Notes: generated from the letters alone by a model not told the origin. Numbered from the stretch's first letter, positions 35,817 to 44,403 are shown. The stretch: 64,000 nucleotides of DNA from SB11 sp037968475 (GCA_037968475.1 JBBKVO010000017.1:1-64000); one strand, 5' to 3'. Program-made: numbers and translations.

Positions 35817-36665
35817 GTGAAAAAAGCTATCAAACAATATTTTACATTTAGCAGAAGAGAGCGCAATGGCGTCTTTCTTCTGCTTTTTGTTTTATTGGGG
35901 TTTATTATCGCCAACTTTGCTATACCCCTTTTATATAGTACAAATAAAAACGAAGCCGAAAAAGCATTCAAAGAAAATACACGTAAGCAGCAACAATCAG
36001 TAAAAAGGGGAGAGATTACTGCAACCTATCAATTAAAATCATTCGACCCCAATACTGCAAGTAAAGACAGTCTTATACAAAGCGGGTTGAGTGAAAAGCT
36101 AGCACAACAAATACTAAATTACAGAGAAAAAGGAGGGAAGTTTAGGGTGAAAAAAGATTTTGCTAAACTGTATTACCTCACTGATAGCGCTTATAAAGCA
36201 ATAGCACCTTATTTGCTTTTGCCCGATGAACTACCTAAACCAAACCCCTTAATAGTAGAGATTAATACTGCCGATTCATTATTACTTCTAAGAGTAAAGG
36301 GCATAGGCCCTGTTTATGCCCATAGAATATTGGAGTACCGTCGACAGTCGGGTGGGTATTTTACGCTCGACCAATTGGGCGAAGCCTTTTATATTAATGC
36401 CAATACCCTGCAAGAACAGCAACAACGGATGGCCGAGATTAAAAGCCAATTGCGTGTGGATAGCACAAAAATTGAAAAGTTAAATATAAATACTGCTATA
36501 CTAACCCAGTTATCTCACCATCCATATATCAGCTATAAACAATCGAAAAAGATAATCAGTCTTGTTAAAAAGCGAGGTAAAATACACGGGTGGGAAGTGC
36601 TTGATAGTGCAGGTATATTTAGTCCAAAATACAAGAATCTTTTACAACGGTATATAGCCTTTTAG
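35817..36665 (+). CDS. ComEA-like helix-hairpin-helix membrane-anchored protein
   Basis: A 282-residue protein with a single N-terminal membrane helix (GVFLLLFVLLGFIIANFAI) and three helix-hairpin-helix units: FDPNTASKDSLIQSGLSEKLA near residue 78, INTADSLLLLRVKGIGPVYA near 147 and a third, weaker INTAILTQLSHHPYISYKQS near 222. This architecture resembles ComEA, the DNA-binding protein of natural transformation, but the triple-HHH form is a common Bacteroidota variant of uncertain role. The GTG start lies 6 nt after the preceding stop. Confidence 0.75.
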   Translation: MKKAIKQYFTFSRRERNGVFLLLFVLLGFIIANFAIPLLYSTNKNEAEKAFKENTRKQQQSVKRGEITATYQLKSFDPNTASKDSLIQSGLSEKLAQQILNYREKGGKFRVKKDFAKLYYLTDSAYKAIAPYLLLPDELPKPNPLIVEINTADSLLLLRVKGIGPVYAHRILEYRRQSGGYFTLDQLGEAFYINANTLQEQQQRMAEIKSQLRVDSTKIEKLNINTAILTQLSHHPYISYKQSKKIISLVKKRGKIHGWEVLDSAGIFSPKYKNLLQRYIAF

Positions 36666-36722
36666 TAACAAAGCCTTTAGACTAAAGTTAAATTAAGCTC
36701 AATCGTTACTAAAAAAAGTATA

Positions 36723-36730
36723 TTTTTGCC
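36723..36730 (+). promoter_or_regulatory. -7 promoter box of the acyl-CoA dehydrogenase gene
   Basis: TATTTTTG matches TAnnTTTG, 23 nt before the ATG at 36754. Confidence 0.5.
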
Positions 36731-36753
36731 ATTTCTCTGAAAAAACACCACAC

Positions 36754-37926
36754 ATGAGTTCAATAGAAACAGCAACTACAAACACAATAGGATTTGCAGA
36801 AACTGAAAACATGAAAATGATTCGCGATATGGTTCGCGACTTTGGTGATCGCCATATCCGCCCTAAAATGATGGAGTGGGATGAAAGCCAAGAATTTCCA
36901 ATTGAAGTATTTAAAAAACTGGGCGAGTTGGGCTTGATGGGTGTATTAGTACCACAAGAATACGGCGGATCAGGTTTTGGCTATTTCGAGTATGTTACCG
37001 TAATTAGCGAAATAGCAAAAATTTGCGGCTCAATTGGTCTTTCAGTAGCTGCGCACAACTCTTTGTGCACAGGTCATATATTGTATTTTGGTTCGGAAGA
37101 ACAAAAACAAAAATACCTTCCAAAACTTGCAACTGCCGAGTGGATTGGTGCATGGGGGCTTACTGAACCCAATACAGGTTCGGATGCTTTCCGTATGATG
37201 ACCGTAGGTGTGCAAGATGGCGACTATTGGGTTATAAACGGAGCAAAAAGCTGGATAACACACGGAAAAAGCGGCGATGTAGCCGTAGTAATGGTGCGTA
37301 CCGGCGAATTGCTTGACAGTAACGGAATAAGTGCATTTGTAATAGAAAAAGGTACACCGGGTTTTAGCGCAGGTCGTAAAGAAAATAAACTAGGTATGCG
37401 TGCCAGTGAAACCACCGAATTAATTTTTGAAAACTGCCGTGTACACAAAAGCCAAATTTTAGGCGAAGTAGGGCATGGTTTCAAGCAAGCAATGAAAGTG
37501 CTTGAAGGTGGCCGTATATCAATAGCAGCATTATCATTAGGTATAGCAAAAGGCGCGTACGAAGCATCACTAAAATATGCCAAAGAACGCCAACAATTTG
37601 GTCAACCAATAGCCGATTTTCAAGCAATAGGCTTTAAATTGGCTGATATGGCTATGCAAATTGAAGCTGCTGAATTGCTTACTATGCAAGCCGCAGATGC
37701 AAAAAACAAAAAACAGCCGTTAAACAAACTATCAGCTATGGCCAAATATTACGCATCAGAAGTTGCCGTTAGGTCGGCTACTGAAAGCGTACAGATATTT
37801 GGAGGCTATGGCTATACCAAAGATTACCCTGTAGAAAAATTCTACCGCGATAGCAAACTATGCACTATTGGCGAGGGTACATCAGAAATTCAGAAATTAG
37901 TAATATCACGAGAAGTATTAAAATAG
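36754..37926 (+). CDS. Acyl-CoA dehydrogenase
   Basis: A 390-residue flavoenzyme. GAWGLTEPNTGSDAF is the FAD/substrate motif, and QIFGGYGYTKDYPVEKFYRD is the C-terminal signature. The likely catalytic base is Glu374 in IGEGTSEIQ, placed as in short-chain acyl-CoA dehydrogenases. It performs the first oxidation step of fatty acid or branched-chain acyl-CoA breakdown, passing electrons to ETF. Chain-length preference is not decidable. It stands alone between the ComEA-like gene and rpsU, with its own promoter. Confidence 0.93.
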   Translation: MSSIETATTNTIGFAETENMKMIRDMVRDFGDRHIRPKMMEWDESQEFPIEVFKKLGELGLMGVLVPQEYGGSGFGYFEYVTVISEIAKICGSIGLSVAAHNSLCTGHILYFGSEEQKQKYLPKLATAEWIGAWGLTEPNTGSDAFRMMTVGVQDGDYWVINGAKSWITHGKSGDVAVVMVRTGELLDSNGISAFVIEKGTPGFSAGRKENKLGMRASETTELIFENCRVHKSQILGEVGHGFKQAMKVLEGGRISIAALSLGIAKGAYEASLKYAKERQQFGQPIADFQAIGFKLADMAMQIEAAELLTMQAADAKNKKQPLNKLSAMAKYYASEVAVRSATESVQIFGGYGYTKDYPVEKFYRDSKLCTIGEGTSEIQKLVISREVLK

Positions 37927-37930
37927 AAAT

Positions 37931-37964
37931 TTTTTGTATAAAGGTAAATATTATCTTACCTTTG
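37931..37964 (+). promoter_or_regulatory. Promoter of rpsU
   Basis: TTTTTG (37931-37936), a 20-nt spacer and TACCTTTG (37957-37964) match the Bacteroidota consensus well. The ATG of rpsU is at 37986. Confidence 0.75.
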
Positions 37965-37985
37965 CAATCCTTTTGAAAGTATAAC

Positions 37986-38177
37986 ATGATTATAGTAAAC
38001 GTAAAAGAAAACGAGAGTTTAGAGAAAGCACTTAAAAAATTCAAAAAGAAATTTGAAAAGACAGGTGTGTTAAAAGAGTTGCGTCGCCGTCAAGCGTTCG
38101 AAAAACAATCGGTATCACGCCGCCTTCAAGTTATTAAGGCTGCCTACAAGCAAAAACAACAAACAATAAACGATTAA
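37986..38177 (+). CDS. rpsU: 30S ribosomal protein bS21
   Basis: A 63-residue basic protein: MIIVNVKENESLEKALKKFK start, then FEKTGVLKELRRRQAFEKQS, the bS21 core. It binds the 3' end region of 16S rRNA on the 30S platform; in Bacteroidota bS21 is linked to holding the anti-Shine-Dalgarno sequence away from mRNA, which fits the lack of Shine-Dalgarno sites in this window. Own promoter upstream. Confidence 0.95.
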   Translation: MIIVNVKENESLEKALKKFKKKFEKTGVLKELRRRQAFEKQSVSRRLQVIKAAYKQKQQTIND

Positions 38178-38192
38178 GTAGCAACGCTACTA

Positions 38193-38224
38193 TTGGTTTA
38201 TTATAAAAAATTTCTGTATCTTTA
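38193..38224 (+). promoter_or_regulatory. Promoter of the Xer recombinase gene
   Basis: TTGG (38193-38196), 20-nt spacer, TATCTTTA (38217-38224), one mismatch from consensus; the ATG is at 38236. Confidence 0.5.
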
Positions 38225-38235
38225 AGCACCCGCTT

Positions 38236-39123
38236 ATGGATGCAGAAATTTTGCTTTTTATAGAGTACTTGGCAGTAGAAAGAAAATACTCTGCCCATAC
38301 CGTTACCGCCTATCATAAAGATTTACAACAGTTTCAGCAATATCTAGCCGAACATTACAATAATATTCTTCTTTCTGAAATTACCCATCAGCAAATACGC
38401 AGTTGGTTAGCACAGCTATTGGCCGATGGTGTTAAAGCCACATCAGTAAATCGAAAAATATCGTCTTTAAAAAGTTTTTTTAAGCACCTAAAAAGAATAG
38501 GGCAGGTGCAAGGCAACCCTATGAGCAAGGTACAAGCTCCCAAGAAGCCTAAACTACTACCTGTTTTTATTGAAAAAAACAAAATAGCTGCCCTTACAGA
38601 CACTATTATGCCCGAAGAGGGGGATGATTACCTTTCAACACGCAATAGGCTTGTGGTAGAGCTGCTATATGGCACAGGAATGCGTTTAAGCGAATTAATA
38701 AATCTTAAAGACGATGACATTGATTTTTATAGCGGTACGCTAAAAGTGTTGGGGAAAAGAAATAAAGAACGCATAATACCCGTAAATAAGCCTTTGTTAG
38801 AACTCATCAAAAATTATTGCGATGCTAAGCTTGAAAACGATGAAAAAAATATATATTTGTTAAGCAACAAGGGTAAGAAAATGTACCTCAAGCTGGTTTA
38901 TAATATTGTGAAGAGTAACTTATCGTTGGTTACTACACTTAAAAAAAGGAGTCCTCATGTTTTGCGCCACTCATTCGCTACCCACCTTCTCGAAAATGGC
39001 GCCGATCTTAATGCAATTAAAGAATTGTTAGGGCATGCAAGCCTTGCGGCAACGCAGGTATATACTCACAATACAATAGAACGGTTAAAAGACGTACATA
39101 AGAAATCTCACCCTAAATCATAA
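38236..39123 (+). CDS. Tyrosine recombinase XerC/XerD-like
   Basis: A 295-residue site-specific recombinase. The N-terminal SAM-like core-binding domain (about 1-90) is followed by the catalytic domain with Arg150 (GTGMRLSE), His241 and Arg244 (HVLRHSFATHLL), His267 (LGHASLAAT) and the nucleophile Tyr276 (VYTH), the complete R-H-R-H-Y set. Length and sequence match the chromosomal Xer recombinases that resolve chromosome dimers at dif. Its place between rpsU and the hibernation factor gene, inside a core gene block, also speaks for XerC/D and against a mobile integrase. Confidence 0.93.
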   Translation: MDAEILLFIEYLAVERKYSAHTVTAYHKDLQQFQQYLAEHYNNILLSEITHQQIRSWLAQLLADGVKATSVNRKISSLKSFFKHLKRIGQVQGNPMSKVQAPKKPKLLPVFIEKNKIAALTDTIMPEEGDDYLSTRNRLVVELLYGTGMRLSELINLKDDDIDFYSGTLKVLGKRNKERIIPVNKPLLELIKNYCDAKLENDEKNIYLLSNKGKKMYLKLVYNIVKSNLSLVTTLKKRSPHVLRHSFATHLLENGADLNAIKELLGHASLAATQVYTHNTIERLKDVHKKSHPKS

Positions 39124-39150
39124 TTGTTACACTCTAAAATTTAAAGAGCT

Positions 39151-39456
39151 ATGCAAATTTTAATTCAATCTATTCATTTTACCGCTGATCAAAAACTTAT
39201 CGAGTACATTAACAAGAGGCTTGAAAAGCTCTTAACCTTCCACGATAATATTATTGATGCCAATGTTTATCTCAAAGTTGAGAACGTAACAGACGAAAAC
39301 AACAAAACTCTTGAAGTAAAATTAAATGTTCAGAACCAAACGCTGTTTTGTGAAGAGCATTGTCAAACCTTTGAGTGTGCGATAGATATGGCTGTCGAAT
39401 CGCTAAAAATGCAGTTAAAAAAATACAAGAGTAAGCTTCGTGCAGTAAATTTTTAA
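39151..39456 (+). CDS. Ribosome hibernation-promoting factor (HPF/RaiA family, short form)
   Basis: A 101-residue protein, IQSIHFTADQKLIEYINKRL at the start, beta-alpha-beta-beta-beta-alpha as in HPF/YfiA. It lacks the C-terminal dimerisation domain of long HPF. It binds the 30S A and P sites to silence ribosomes under stress. It lies 27 nt after the Xer gene, likely one operon, and just before the strong tRNA/tuf promoter. Confidence 0.9.
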   Translation: MQILIQSIHFTADQKLIEYINKRLEKLLTFHDNIIDANVYLKVENVTDENNKTLEVKLNVQNQTLFCEEHCQTFECAIDMAVESLKMQLKKYKSKLRAVNF

Positions 39457-39462
39457 AAAATC

Positions 39463-39494
39463 TTTTGTACAAATAATTTTTTCTACTACTTTTG
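39463..39494 (+). promoter_or_regulatory. Strong promoter of the tRNA-tuf operon
   Basis: TTTTG (39463-39467), a 19-nt spacer and TACTTTTG (39487-39494). A near-consensus promoter just ahead of the leader hairpin and the tRNA array. Confidence 0.75.
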
Positions 39495-39542
39495 CAGTCC
39501 TTTGAAAAAGAGATAAGATAAATTATCCCCTTCAAAGGACTG
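39495..39542 (+). terminator. Leader hairpin (possible attenuator) before the tRNA array
   Basis: CAGTCCTTTGAA (39495-39506) pairs perfectly with TTCAAAGGACTG (39531-39542) and is followed by TTCTTTTTTAT. The 12-bp stem and T-run have the form of an intrinsic terminator, yet it lies between a strong promoter and tRNA-Thr, so it may attenuate the operon or protect the leader. The left arm starts right after the -7 box, so the first few bases may not be transcribed. Confidence 0.6.
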
Positions 39543-39559
39543 TTCTTTTTTATAGACAA

Positions 39560-39632
39560 GCCACTTTAGCTCAGCTGGTAGAGCAACTGATTTGTAATCA
39601 GTAGGTCGCTGGTTCGATCCCGGCAAGTGGCT
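39560..39632 (+). tRNA. tRNA-Thr (anticodon TGT)
   Basis: 73-nt cloverleaf: acceptor GCCACTT/AAGTGGC, D-arm with AGCTCAGCTGGTAGAGC, anticodon arm ACTGA-TTTGTAA-TCAGT giving TGT, T-arm with GGTTCGATCC. CCA is not encoded. First of four tRNAs ahead of tuf. Confidence 0.96.
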
Positions 39633-39651
39633 CGCATTTTTTAATGCAAAC

Positions 39652-39732
39652 GGGGAGATACCAGAGCGGCCAAATGGGATGGACTGTAAATCCATTGGGA
39701 AACCTACGAAGGTTCGAATCCTTCTCTCCCCA
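39652..39732 (+). tRNA. tRNA-Tyr (anticodon GTA)
   Basis: 81-nt class II tRNA: acceptor GGGGAGA/TCTCCCC, anticodon arm ATGGA-CTGTAAA-TCCAT giving GTA, a long variable arm and T-arm GGTTCGAATCC. The G34 anticodon makes it a substrate of the queuine enzyme encoded by tgt in this window. CCA not encoded. Confidence 0.95.
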
Positions 39733-39802
39733 CCCAAGGCATGCGTGTTCGAGGGATGTATGATTTACCAATCATACATCCCAAACAACCTCAAGCTAGT
39801 TT

Positions 39803-39875
39803 GCGGGAGTAGCTCAGTTGGTAGAGCGACAGCCTTCCAAGCTGTAGGTCGCGGGTTCGAGCCTCGTCTCCCGCT
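39803..39875 (+). tRNA. tRNA-Gly (anticodon TCC)
   Basis: 73 nt: acceptor GCGGGAG/CTCCCGC, anticodon arm ACAGC-CTTCCAA-GCTGT giving TCC, T-arm GGGTTCGAGCC. CCA not encoded. The 70-nt spacer before it, from 39733, holds no gene. Confidence 0.95.
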
Positions 39876-39890
39876 CAAAAAACTGGAACT

Positions 39891-39962
<72 letters not shown>

Positions 39963-40042
39963 CAAAATGATGCGATGAACAGTGAAGATGATATTAGATT
40001 GATTTAACTTTAAAATAAACGAATACTTAAAATTACAATAAA

Positions 40043-41230
40043 ATGGCTAAAGAGAATTTTGACCGCTCAAAACCCCACCTTAACATAGGTACAATCGGTC
40101 ACGTTGACCACGGTAAAACTACCCTTACTGCGGCTATTACAAAAGTGTTGGCTGATAAAGGCTTTTCTGAAGCTCGCTCATTCGACTCTATAGATGCTGC
40201 TCCTGAAGAAAAAGAAAGGGGTATTACCATTAACACTGCTCACGTTGAGTATCAAACAGCTAACCGTCACTACGCTCACGTTGACTGTCCAGGTCACGCC
40301 GATTACGTAAAAAACATGGTTACTGGTGCTGCCCAAATGGACGGTGCAATATTAGTGGTAGCTTCAACTGACGGTCCTATGCCACAAACTCGTGAGCATA
40401 TCCTTTTAGCTCGCCAAGTTGGTGTGCCTCAATTGGTTGTGTTTATGAACAAAGTAGACATGGTAGAAGACGAAGAGCTTCTTGAACTTGTTGAAATGGA
40501 AATTCGTGAACTATTGAGCTTTTATGAGTTTGATGGTGATAATATCCCTGTTATTCAAGGTTCAGCACTTGGTGCTTTGAACGGTGATGAAAAATGGGTA
40601 AAAACTGTGATGGATTTGATGGATGCAGTTGATAGCTGGATTCCAGTTCCTCCACGTTTGACTGACCAACCTTTCTTGATGCCTATCGAGGACGTATTTT
40701 CAATCACTGGTCGTGGTACTGTTGCCACTGGTAGGATTGAAAGGGGTGTAATTAACTCAGGCGAACCTGTAGAAATCATCGGTATGGGTGCTGAAAAGCT
40801 TACCTCAACCGTTACAGGTATCGAGATGTTCCGTAAAATATTAGATCGTGGTGAAGCTGGTGATAACGCTGGTATCCTACTACGTGGTATTGATAAAGAA
40901 TCAATCCGTCGTGGTATGGTTATTTGCAAACCAGGTTCAGTAAAACCACACAGCGATTTTAAAGGTGAAGTTTATATTTTGAGTAAAGAAGAAGGTGGAC
41001 GTCATACTCCATTCTTTAACAAATACAAACCTCAGTTCTATTTCCGTACAACAGACGTAACAGGTGAAGTATTCCTTCCAGAAGGTACTGAAATGATTAT
41101 GCCTGGTGATAACGTAACAATTACTGTTAAGTTGTTATCTACAATAGCAATGGAAAAAGGTTTACGTTTCGCTATCCGCGAAGGTGGCCGTACCATTGGT
41201 GCAGGACAGGTAACAGAAATACTTAACTAG
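40043..41230 (+). CDS. tuf: Translation elongation factor Tu
   Basis: A 395-residue GTPase delivering aminoacyl-tRNA to the ribosome. G1 is GHVDHGKT (residues 19-26), the switch I region includes RGITINTAH, G3 is DCPGHADYV and G4 is MNKVDMV. Domains II and III follow, ending GRTIGAGQVTEIL. Full length. It is embedded between tRNA genes as in most Bacteroidota (tRNA4-tuf-tRNA-Trp-secE), so tRNAs and EF-Tu share a transcript; a terminator hairpin follows at 41253. Confidence 0.98.
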   Translation: MAKENFDRSKPHLNIGTIGHVDHGKTTLTAAITKVLADKGFSEARSFDSIDAAPEEKERGITINTAHVEYQTANRHYAHVDCPGHADYVKNMVTGAAQMDGAILVVASTDGPMPQTREHILLARQVGVPQLVVFMNKVDMVEDEELLELVEMEIRELLSFYEFDGDNIPVIQGSALGALNGDEKWVKTVMDLMDAVDSWIPVPPRLTDQPFLMPIEDVFSITGRGTVATGRIERGVINSGEPVEIIGMGAEKLTSTVTGIEMFRKILDRGEAGDNAGILLRGIDKESIRRGMVICKPGSVKPHSDFKGEVYILSKEEGGRHTPFFNKYKPQFYFRTTDVTGEVFLPEGTEMIMPGDNVTITVKLLSTIAMEKGLRFAIREGGRTIGAGQVTEILN

Positions 41231-41252
41231 GTTATTTAAGTAACCCGATATT

Positions 41253-41286
41253 AAAATCAATCCCGGAAATTTTCGGGATTGATTTT
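41253..41286 (+). terminator. Terminator after tuf
   Basis: AAAATCAATCCCG (41253-41265) pairs perfectly with CGGGATTGATTTT (41274-41286), 13 bp, then TGTA. It would at least partly separate tuf from tRNA-Trp and secE. Confidence 0.75.
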
Positions 41287-41311
41287 TGTATCTATAATAA
41301 ACTTGAAAAAA

Positions 41312-41382
41312 AGGGGTATAGTTCAATGGTAGAATAGCGGTCTCCAAAACCGTTGATTCGGGTTCGAATCCTGGTACCCCTG
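41312..41382 (+). tRNA. tRNA-Trp (anticodon CCA)
   Basis: 71 nt: acceptor AGGGGTA/TACCCCT, anticodon arm GCGGT-CTCCAAA-ACCGT giving CCA, T-arm GGGTTCGAATCC, discriminator G. It sits between the tuf terminator and secE. The 3' CCA tail is not encoded. Confidence 0.95.
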
Positions 41383-41402
41383 CGATAAGAATCCTTCACA
41401 TT

Positions 41403-41597
41403 ATGAAAAGGGTAAAAGATTATATAGTAGCATCATACGATGAGTTGGTGCATAAAGTTAGCTGGCCTACTTGGGAGGAGCTGCAATCTAGTACTATGTT
41501 AGTATTAGTATCATCAGTAATATTTTCAGTGGCAGTAGCCTTAACAGACTTTGGTTTGAAAGAAGTGTTGGGCCTGTTTTACTCAATGGTTAAATAA
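41403..41597 (+). CDS. secE: Preprotein translocase subunit SecE
   Basis: A 64-residue single-span membrane protein. VHKVSWPTWEELQSSTMLVL is the conserved SecE amphipathic/TM junction with the WPTW motif, followed by one hydrophobic helix (VLVSSVIFSVAVALTDFGL). It completes the SecYEG channel. 20 nt after tRNA-Trp and 18 nt before nusG. Confidence 0.95.
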   Translation: MKRVKDYIVASYDELVHKVSWPTWEELQSSTMLVLVSSVIFSVAVALTDFGLKEVLGLFYSMVK

Positions 41598-41615
41598 CCA
41601 GAAAAAAAACGAATA

Positions 41616-42158
41616 ATGCAGGAGCAGGATTTTAAATGGTATGTAGTAAGGGCAATTAGCGGCCAAGAGAGGAAAGTAAAGGCTTACATTGAAAATGAGC
41701 TTGAACGTGCTGGTTTGAGTGAATATGTGCCTCAAGTGCTTATTCCGATGGAGAAGGTATACCAAATAAAAAACGGTAAAAAAACTTCAAAAGAGCGCAG
41801 CTTTTACCCCGGTTACATACTTATTCAAGCAAATTTGGTAGGTGAAGTAGGACCACTAATTAAAGCAATTAATGGTATTGTGGGCTTTTTGGGTGGTGAT
41901 CATCCCGTTCCTTTAAGGCAAAACGAAGTTTCGCGTATATTAGGTACTGTTGATGAGCATGCTGATAGAGGTGAAACAGCAATTGAACCATTTATTGAAG
42001 GTGAAACTGTGAAGGTTATTGACGGACCTTTTAGTGGTTTTAGCGGAACCATTGAAGAAGTATACGAAGAAAAGAAAAAGCTAAAAGTGATGGTAAAAAT
42101 ATTTGGCCGTCGCTCACCGCTTGAATTAAATTACGTACAAGTAGAAAAAGAACAATAA
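41616..42158 (+). CDS. nusG: Transcription termination/antitermination factor NusG
   Basis: A 180-residue protein with the NGN domain (KWYVVRAISGQERKVKAYIE at the start) and a C-terminal KOW motif (GETVKVIDGPFSGFSGTIEE). NusG binds RNA polymerase beta-prime and links it to the ribosome and Rho. Length normal. Encoded in the conserved secE-nusG-rplK string. Confidence 0.96.
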   Translation: MQEQDFKWYVVRAISGQERKVKAYIENELERAGLSEYVPQVLIPMEKVYQIKNGKKTSKERSFYPGYILIQANLVGEVGPLIKAINGIVGFLGGDHPVPLRQNEVSRILGTVDEHADRGETAIEPFIEGETVKVIDGPFSGFSGTIEEVYEEKKKLKVMVKIFGRRSPLELNYVQVEKEQ

Positions 42159-42229
42159 ACAAATTGTGCAATGCCGGTAGCGGATAAGCTTCCAACCGTT
42201 TAAAGCAAAGCATTTTAACATAAACAACA

Positions 42230-42670
42230 ATGGCAAAAGAAGTACAAGCATTTGTAAAATTACAAATCAAAGGCGGAGCTGCCAACCCTGCACCACCAAT
42301 TGGCCCAGCACTGGGAGCAAAAGGGGTGAATATAATGGAGTTTTGCAAGCAGTTTAATGCGAGAACTCAAGATAAACCCGGTAAAATACTACCGGTTGTT
42401 ATCACAGTATATTCAGATAAATCTTTCGATTTTATTATCAAAACACCTCCCGTAGCTGCACAGCTATTAGAGGTTACCAAGGTAAAGCAAGGTTCAGAGC
42501 AATCAAACCGTAAAAAAGTAGGTTCAGTAACTTGGGAACAAGTACAAACCATCGCCGAAGAAAAAATGCCCGATTTAAACTGCTTCACAGTAGAATCTGC
42601 CATGAAAATGGTAGCTGGTACTGCGCGTAGTATGGGTATTACAGTTAACGGCTCAGCCCCTTGGGAATAA
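42230..42670 (+). CDS. rplK: 50S ribosomal protein uL11
   Basis: A 146-residue L11: KLQIKGGAANPAPPIGPALG is the universal N-terminal motif and MPDLNCFTVESAMKMVAGTARS the C-terminal rRNA-binding part. It forms the GTPase-associated centre with 23S rRNA and L10/L12. The 71-nt spacer after nusG contains no clear Shine-Dalgarno site. Confidence 0.97.
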   Translation: MAKEVQAFVKLQIKGGAANPAPPIGPALGAKGVNIMEFCKQFNARTQDKPGKILPVVITVYSDKSFDFIIKTPPVAAQLLEVTKVKQGSEQSNRKKVGSVTWEQVQTIAEEKMPDLNCFTVESAMKMVAGTARSMGITVNGSAPWE

Positions 42671-42701
42671 TTTTCAGTAAAATTAAGTGAGATTTTAAAA
42701 A

Positions 42702-43400
42702 ATGGCACGTTTAACCAAAAACCGCAAAAAACAATTAGAAGCCTTCGATTCTAAAAAGATATACTCTTTGGAAGAAGCTTCTACGATAATAAAAAGTTTA
42801 TCACTTACCAAGTTTGATTCATCAGTTGATCTTGATGTTCGCTTGGGAGTTGATCCTCGTAAAGCCAATCAAATGGTAAGGGGGATAGCTGTATTACCAC
42901 ATGGTACCGGAAAAACAGTGCGTGTATTAGTATTATGCACGCCTGATAAAGAAGAAGAAGCACGTGAGGCCGGTGCCGACTACGTTGGGCTTGATGAATA
43001 CATTACCAAAATTGAAGGCGGATGGACTGATGTTGATATCATCATTACTATGCCAACAGTTATGGCTAAATTGGGTAGGTTAGGTAAAATACTTGGTCCC
43101 CGTAACTTGATGCCTAATCCAAAATCTGGAACTGTTACTCTAGAAGTTGGAAAAGCGGTTAAGGATGTAAAAGCCGGTAAAATCGACTTTAAAGTTGATA
43201 AAACAGGTATCATTCACGCTTCGGTTGGGAAAGCTTCCTTCTCTCCAGAGCACCTTCGCGATAATGCAATTGAATTAATTCAAACATTATCAAAACTTAA
43301 ACCAGCCTCTGCTAAAGGTACTTATTTCAAAAGTATATACCTTTCAAGCACAATGAGTCCGGGAATTAATGTTGACACTAAATCAATACCTGGTATTTAA
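42702..43400 (+). CDS. rplA: 50S ribosomal protein uL1
   Basis: A 232-residue L1, RGIAVLPHGTGKTVRVLVLC and the PRNLMPNPKSGTVT motif near residue 128, two-domain fold binding the mobile L1 stalk of 23S rRNA. In many bacteria L1 also represses this operon by binding its leader; no such mRNA site can be claimed here. 31 nt after rplK. Confidence 0.97.
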   Translation: MARLTKNRKKQLEAFDSKKIYSLEEASTIIKSLSLTKFDSSVDLDVRLGVDPRKANQMVRGIAVLPHGTGKTVRVLVLCTPDKEEEAREAGADYVGLDEYITKIEGGWTDVDIIITMPTVMAKLGRLGKILGPRNLMPNPKSGTVTLEVGKAVKDVKAGKIDFKVDKTGIIHASVGKASFSPEHLRDNAIELIQTLSKLKPASAKGTYFKSIYLSSTMSPGINVDTKSIPGI

Positions 43401-43439
43401 TTGTATTGGGTGTATTGATTATTAAAACGTGAGAAACAG

Positions 43440-43967
43440 ATGAACAAGCAAGAAAAAGAGGCAATAGTAAATGAACTAGCTGAACAGTTCCGTAATTATA
43501 AATTCGTTTATATTACAGACACAGCTAATTTGTCTGCGGCCAAAGACAACAATCTTAGGCGTAGCTTGCACAAGCACGGTATTAAGCTACAAGTAGCCAA
43601 AAATACGTTAATACGTAAGGCTATGGAAGTATCAGGAAACAACTATGGCGATTTACCTTCAATATTAAAAGGTTCATCATCATTAATGTTTAGCGATGAC
43701 GCAAAAATACCTGCCGTTGCCATTAAAGAATTCAGAAAAACAAGCGATAAGCCCCTACTTAAAGGTGCTTATATTGACTCTGATATATTTATTGGTGATA
43801 AAGAGCTAGATACACTAACCAAACTGAAATCTAAAAACGAACTTATCGGCGAGGTTATCGGTTTATTACAATCTCCTGCAACCAATGTTATTTCAGCATT
43901 GCAATCAGGCGGTAATAAATTGGCTGGTATAGTAAAAACATTACAAGAGCGTGAAAGCGCAGCATAA
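43440..43967 (+). CDS. rplJ: 50S ribosomal protein uL10
   Basis: A 175-residue L10, with the N-terminal rRNA-binding domain (FVYITDTANLSAAKDNNLRR, HGIKLQVAKNTLIRKA) and the C-terminal helix that carries L7/L12 dimers (about residues 135-175). Only 39 nt separate it from rplA, too short for the long E. coli-type L10 leader. Confidence 0.96.
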   Translation: MNKQEKEAIVNELAEQFRNYKFVYITDTANLSAAKDNNLRRSLHKHGIKLQVAKNTLIRKAMEVSGNNYGDLPSILKGSSSLMFSDDAKIPAVAIKEFRKTSDKPLLKGAYIDSDIFIGDKELDTLTKLKSKNELIGEVIGLLQSPATNVISALQSGGNKLAGIVKTLQERESAA

Positions 43968-44022
43968 CCAAAACATTTCATAACAAAAATTTAAACAAGA
44001 ACAATTTTTAAAAATTAATACA

Positions 44023-44403
44023 ATGGCAGACTTAAAAGAATTCGCTGAACAATTAGTAAATCTTACAGTAAAAGAAGTTAACGAGTTAGCTCAGATTCTT
44101 AAAGACGAATACGGTATAGAGCCCGCTGCTGCTGCAGTTGCAGTTGCTGCTGCTCCTGCTGGTGGCGATGCAGCTCCTGCAGAAGCTGCACAATCTGAAT
44201 TTGATGTAATATTGAAATCAGCTGGTGGCGCAAAACTTAACGTAGTAAAACTTGTTAAAGATTTAACAGGTCTTGGCTTGAAAGAAGCTAAAGAATTGGT
44301 AGACGGTGCTCCAAAAGCAGTTAAAGAAAAAGTTTCTAAAGAAGAAGCTGAATCTATTAAAGCTGCATTGGTAGAAGCCGGAGCCGACGTTGAAGTTAAG
44401 TAA
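44023..44403 (+). CDS. rplL: 50S ribosomal protein bL12 (L7/L12)
   Basis: A 126-residue L7/L12: N-terminal dimerisation domain (about 1-35), Ala/Pro-rich hinge (AAVAVAAAPAGGDAAPAEA), and C-terminal domain KLNVVKLVKDLTGLGLKEAK that recruits translation factors. Highly expressed; a hairpin follows before rpoB (44426-44453). Confidence 0.97.
   Translation: MADLKEFAEQLVNLTVKEVNELAQILKDEYGIEPAAAAVAVAAAPAGGDAAPAEAAQSEFDVILKSAGGAKLNVVKLVKDLTGLGLKEAKELVDGAPKAVKEKVSKEEAESIKAALVEAGADVEVK

Noticed and set aside
38236..39123. Tyrosine recombinase as a sign of a genomic island
   Set aside because: Length, active site and location between core genes fit the chromosomal XerC/XerD recombinases; no att-like repeats are near it, although tRNA genes follow at 39560.
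43400..43440. L10 leader regulation between rplA and rplJ
   Set aside because: The spacer is only 39 nt and no matching structure is seen.
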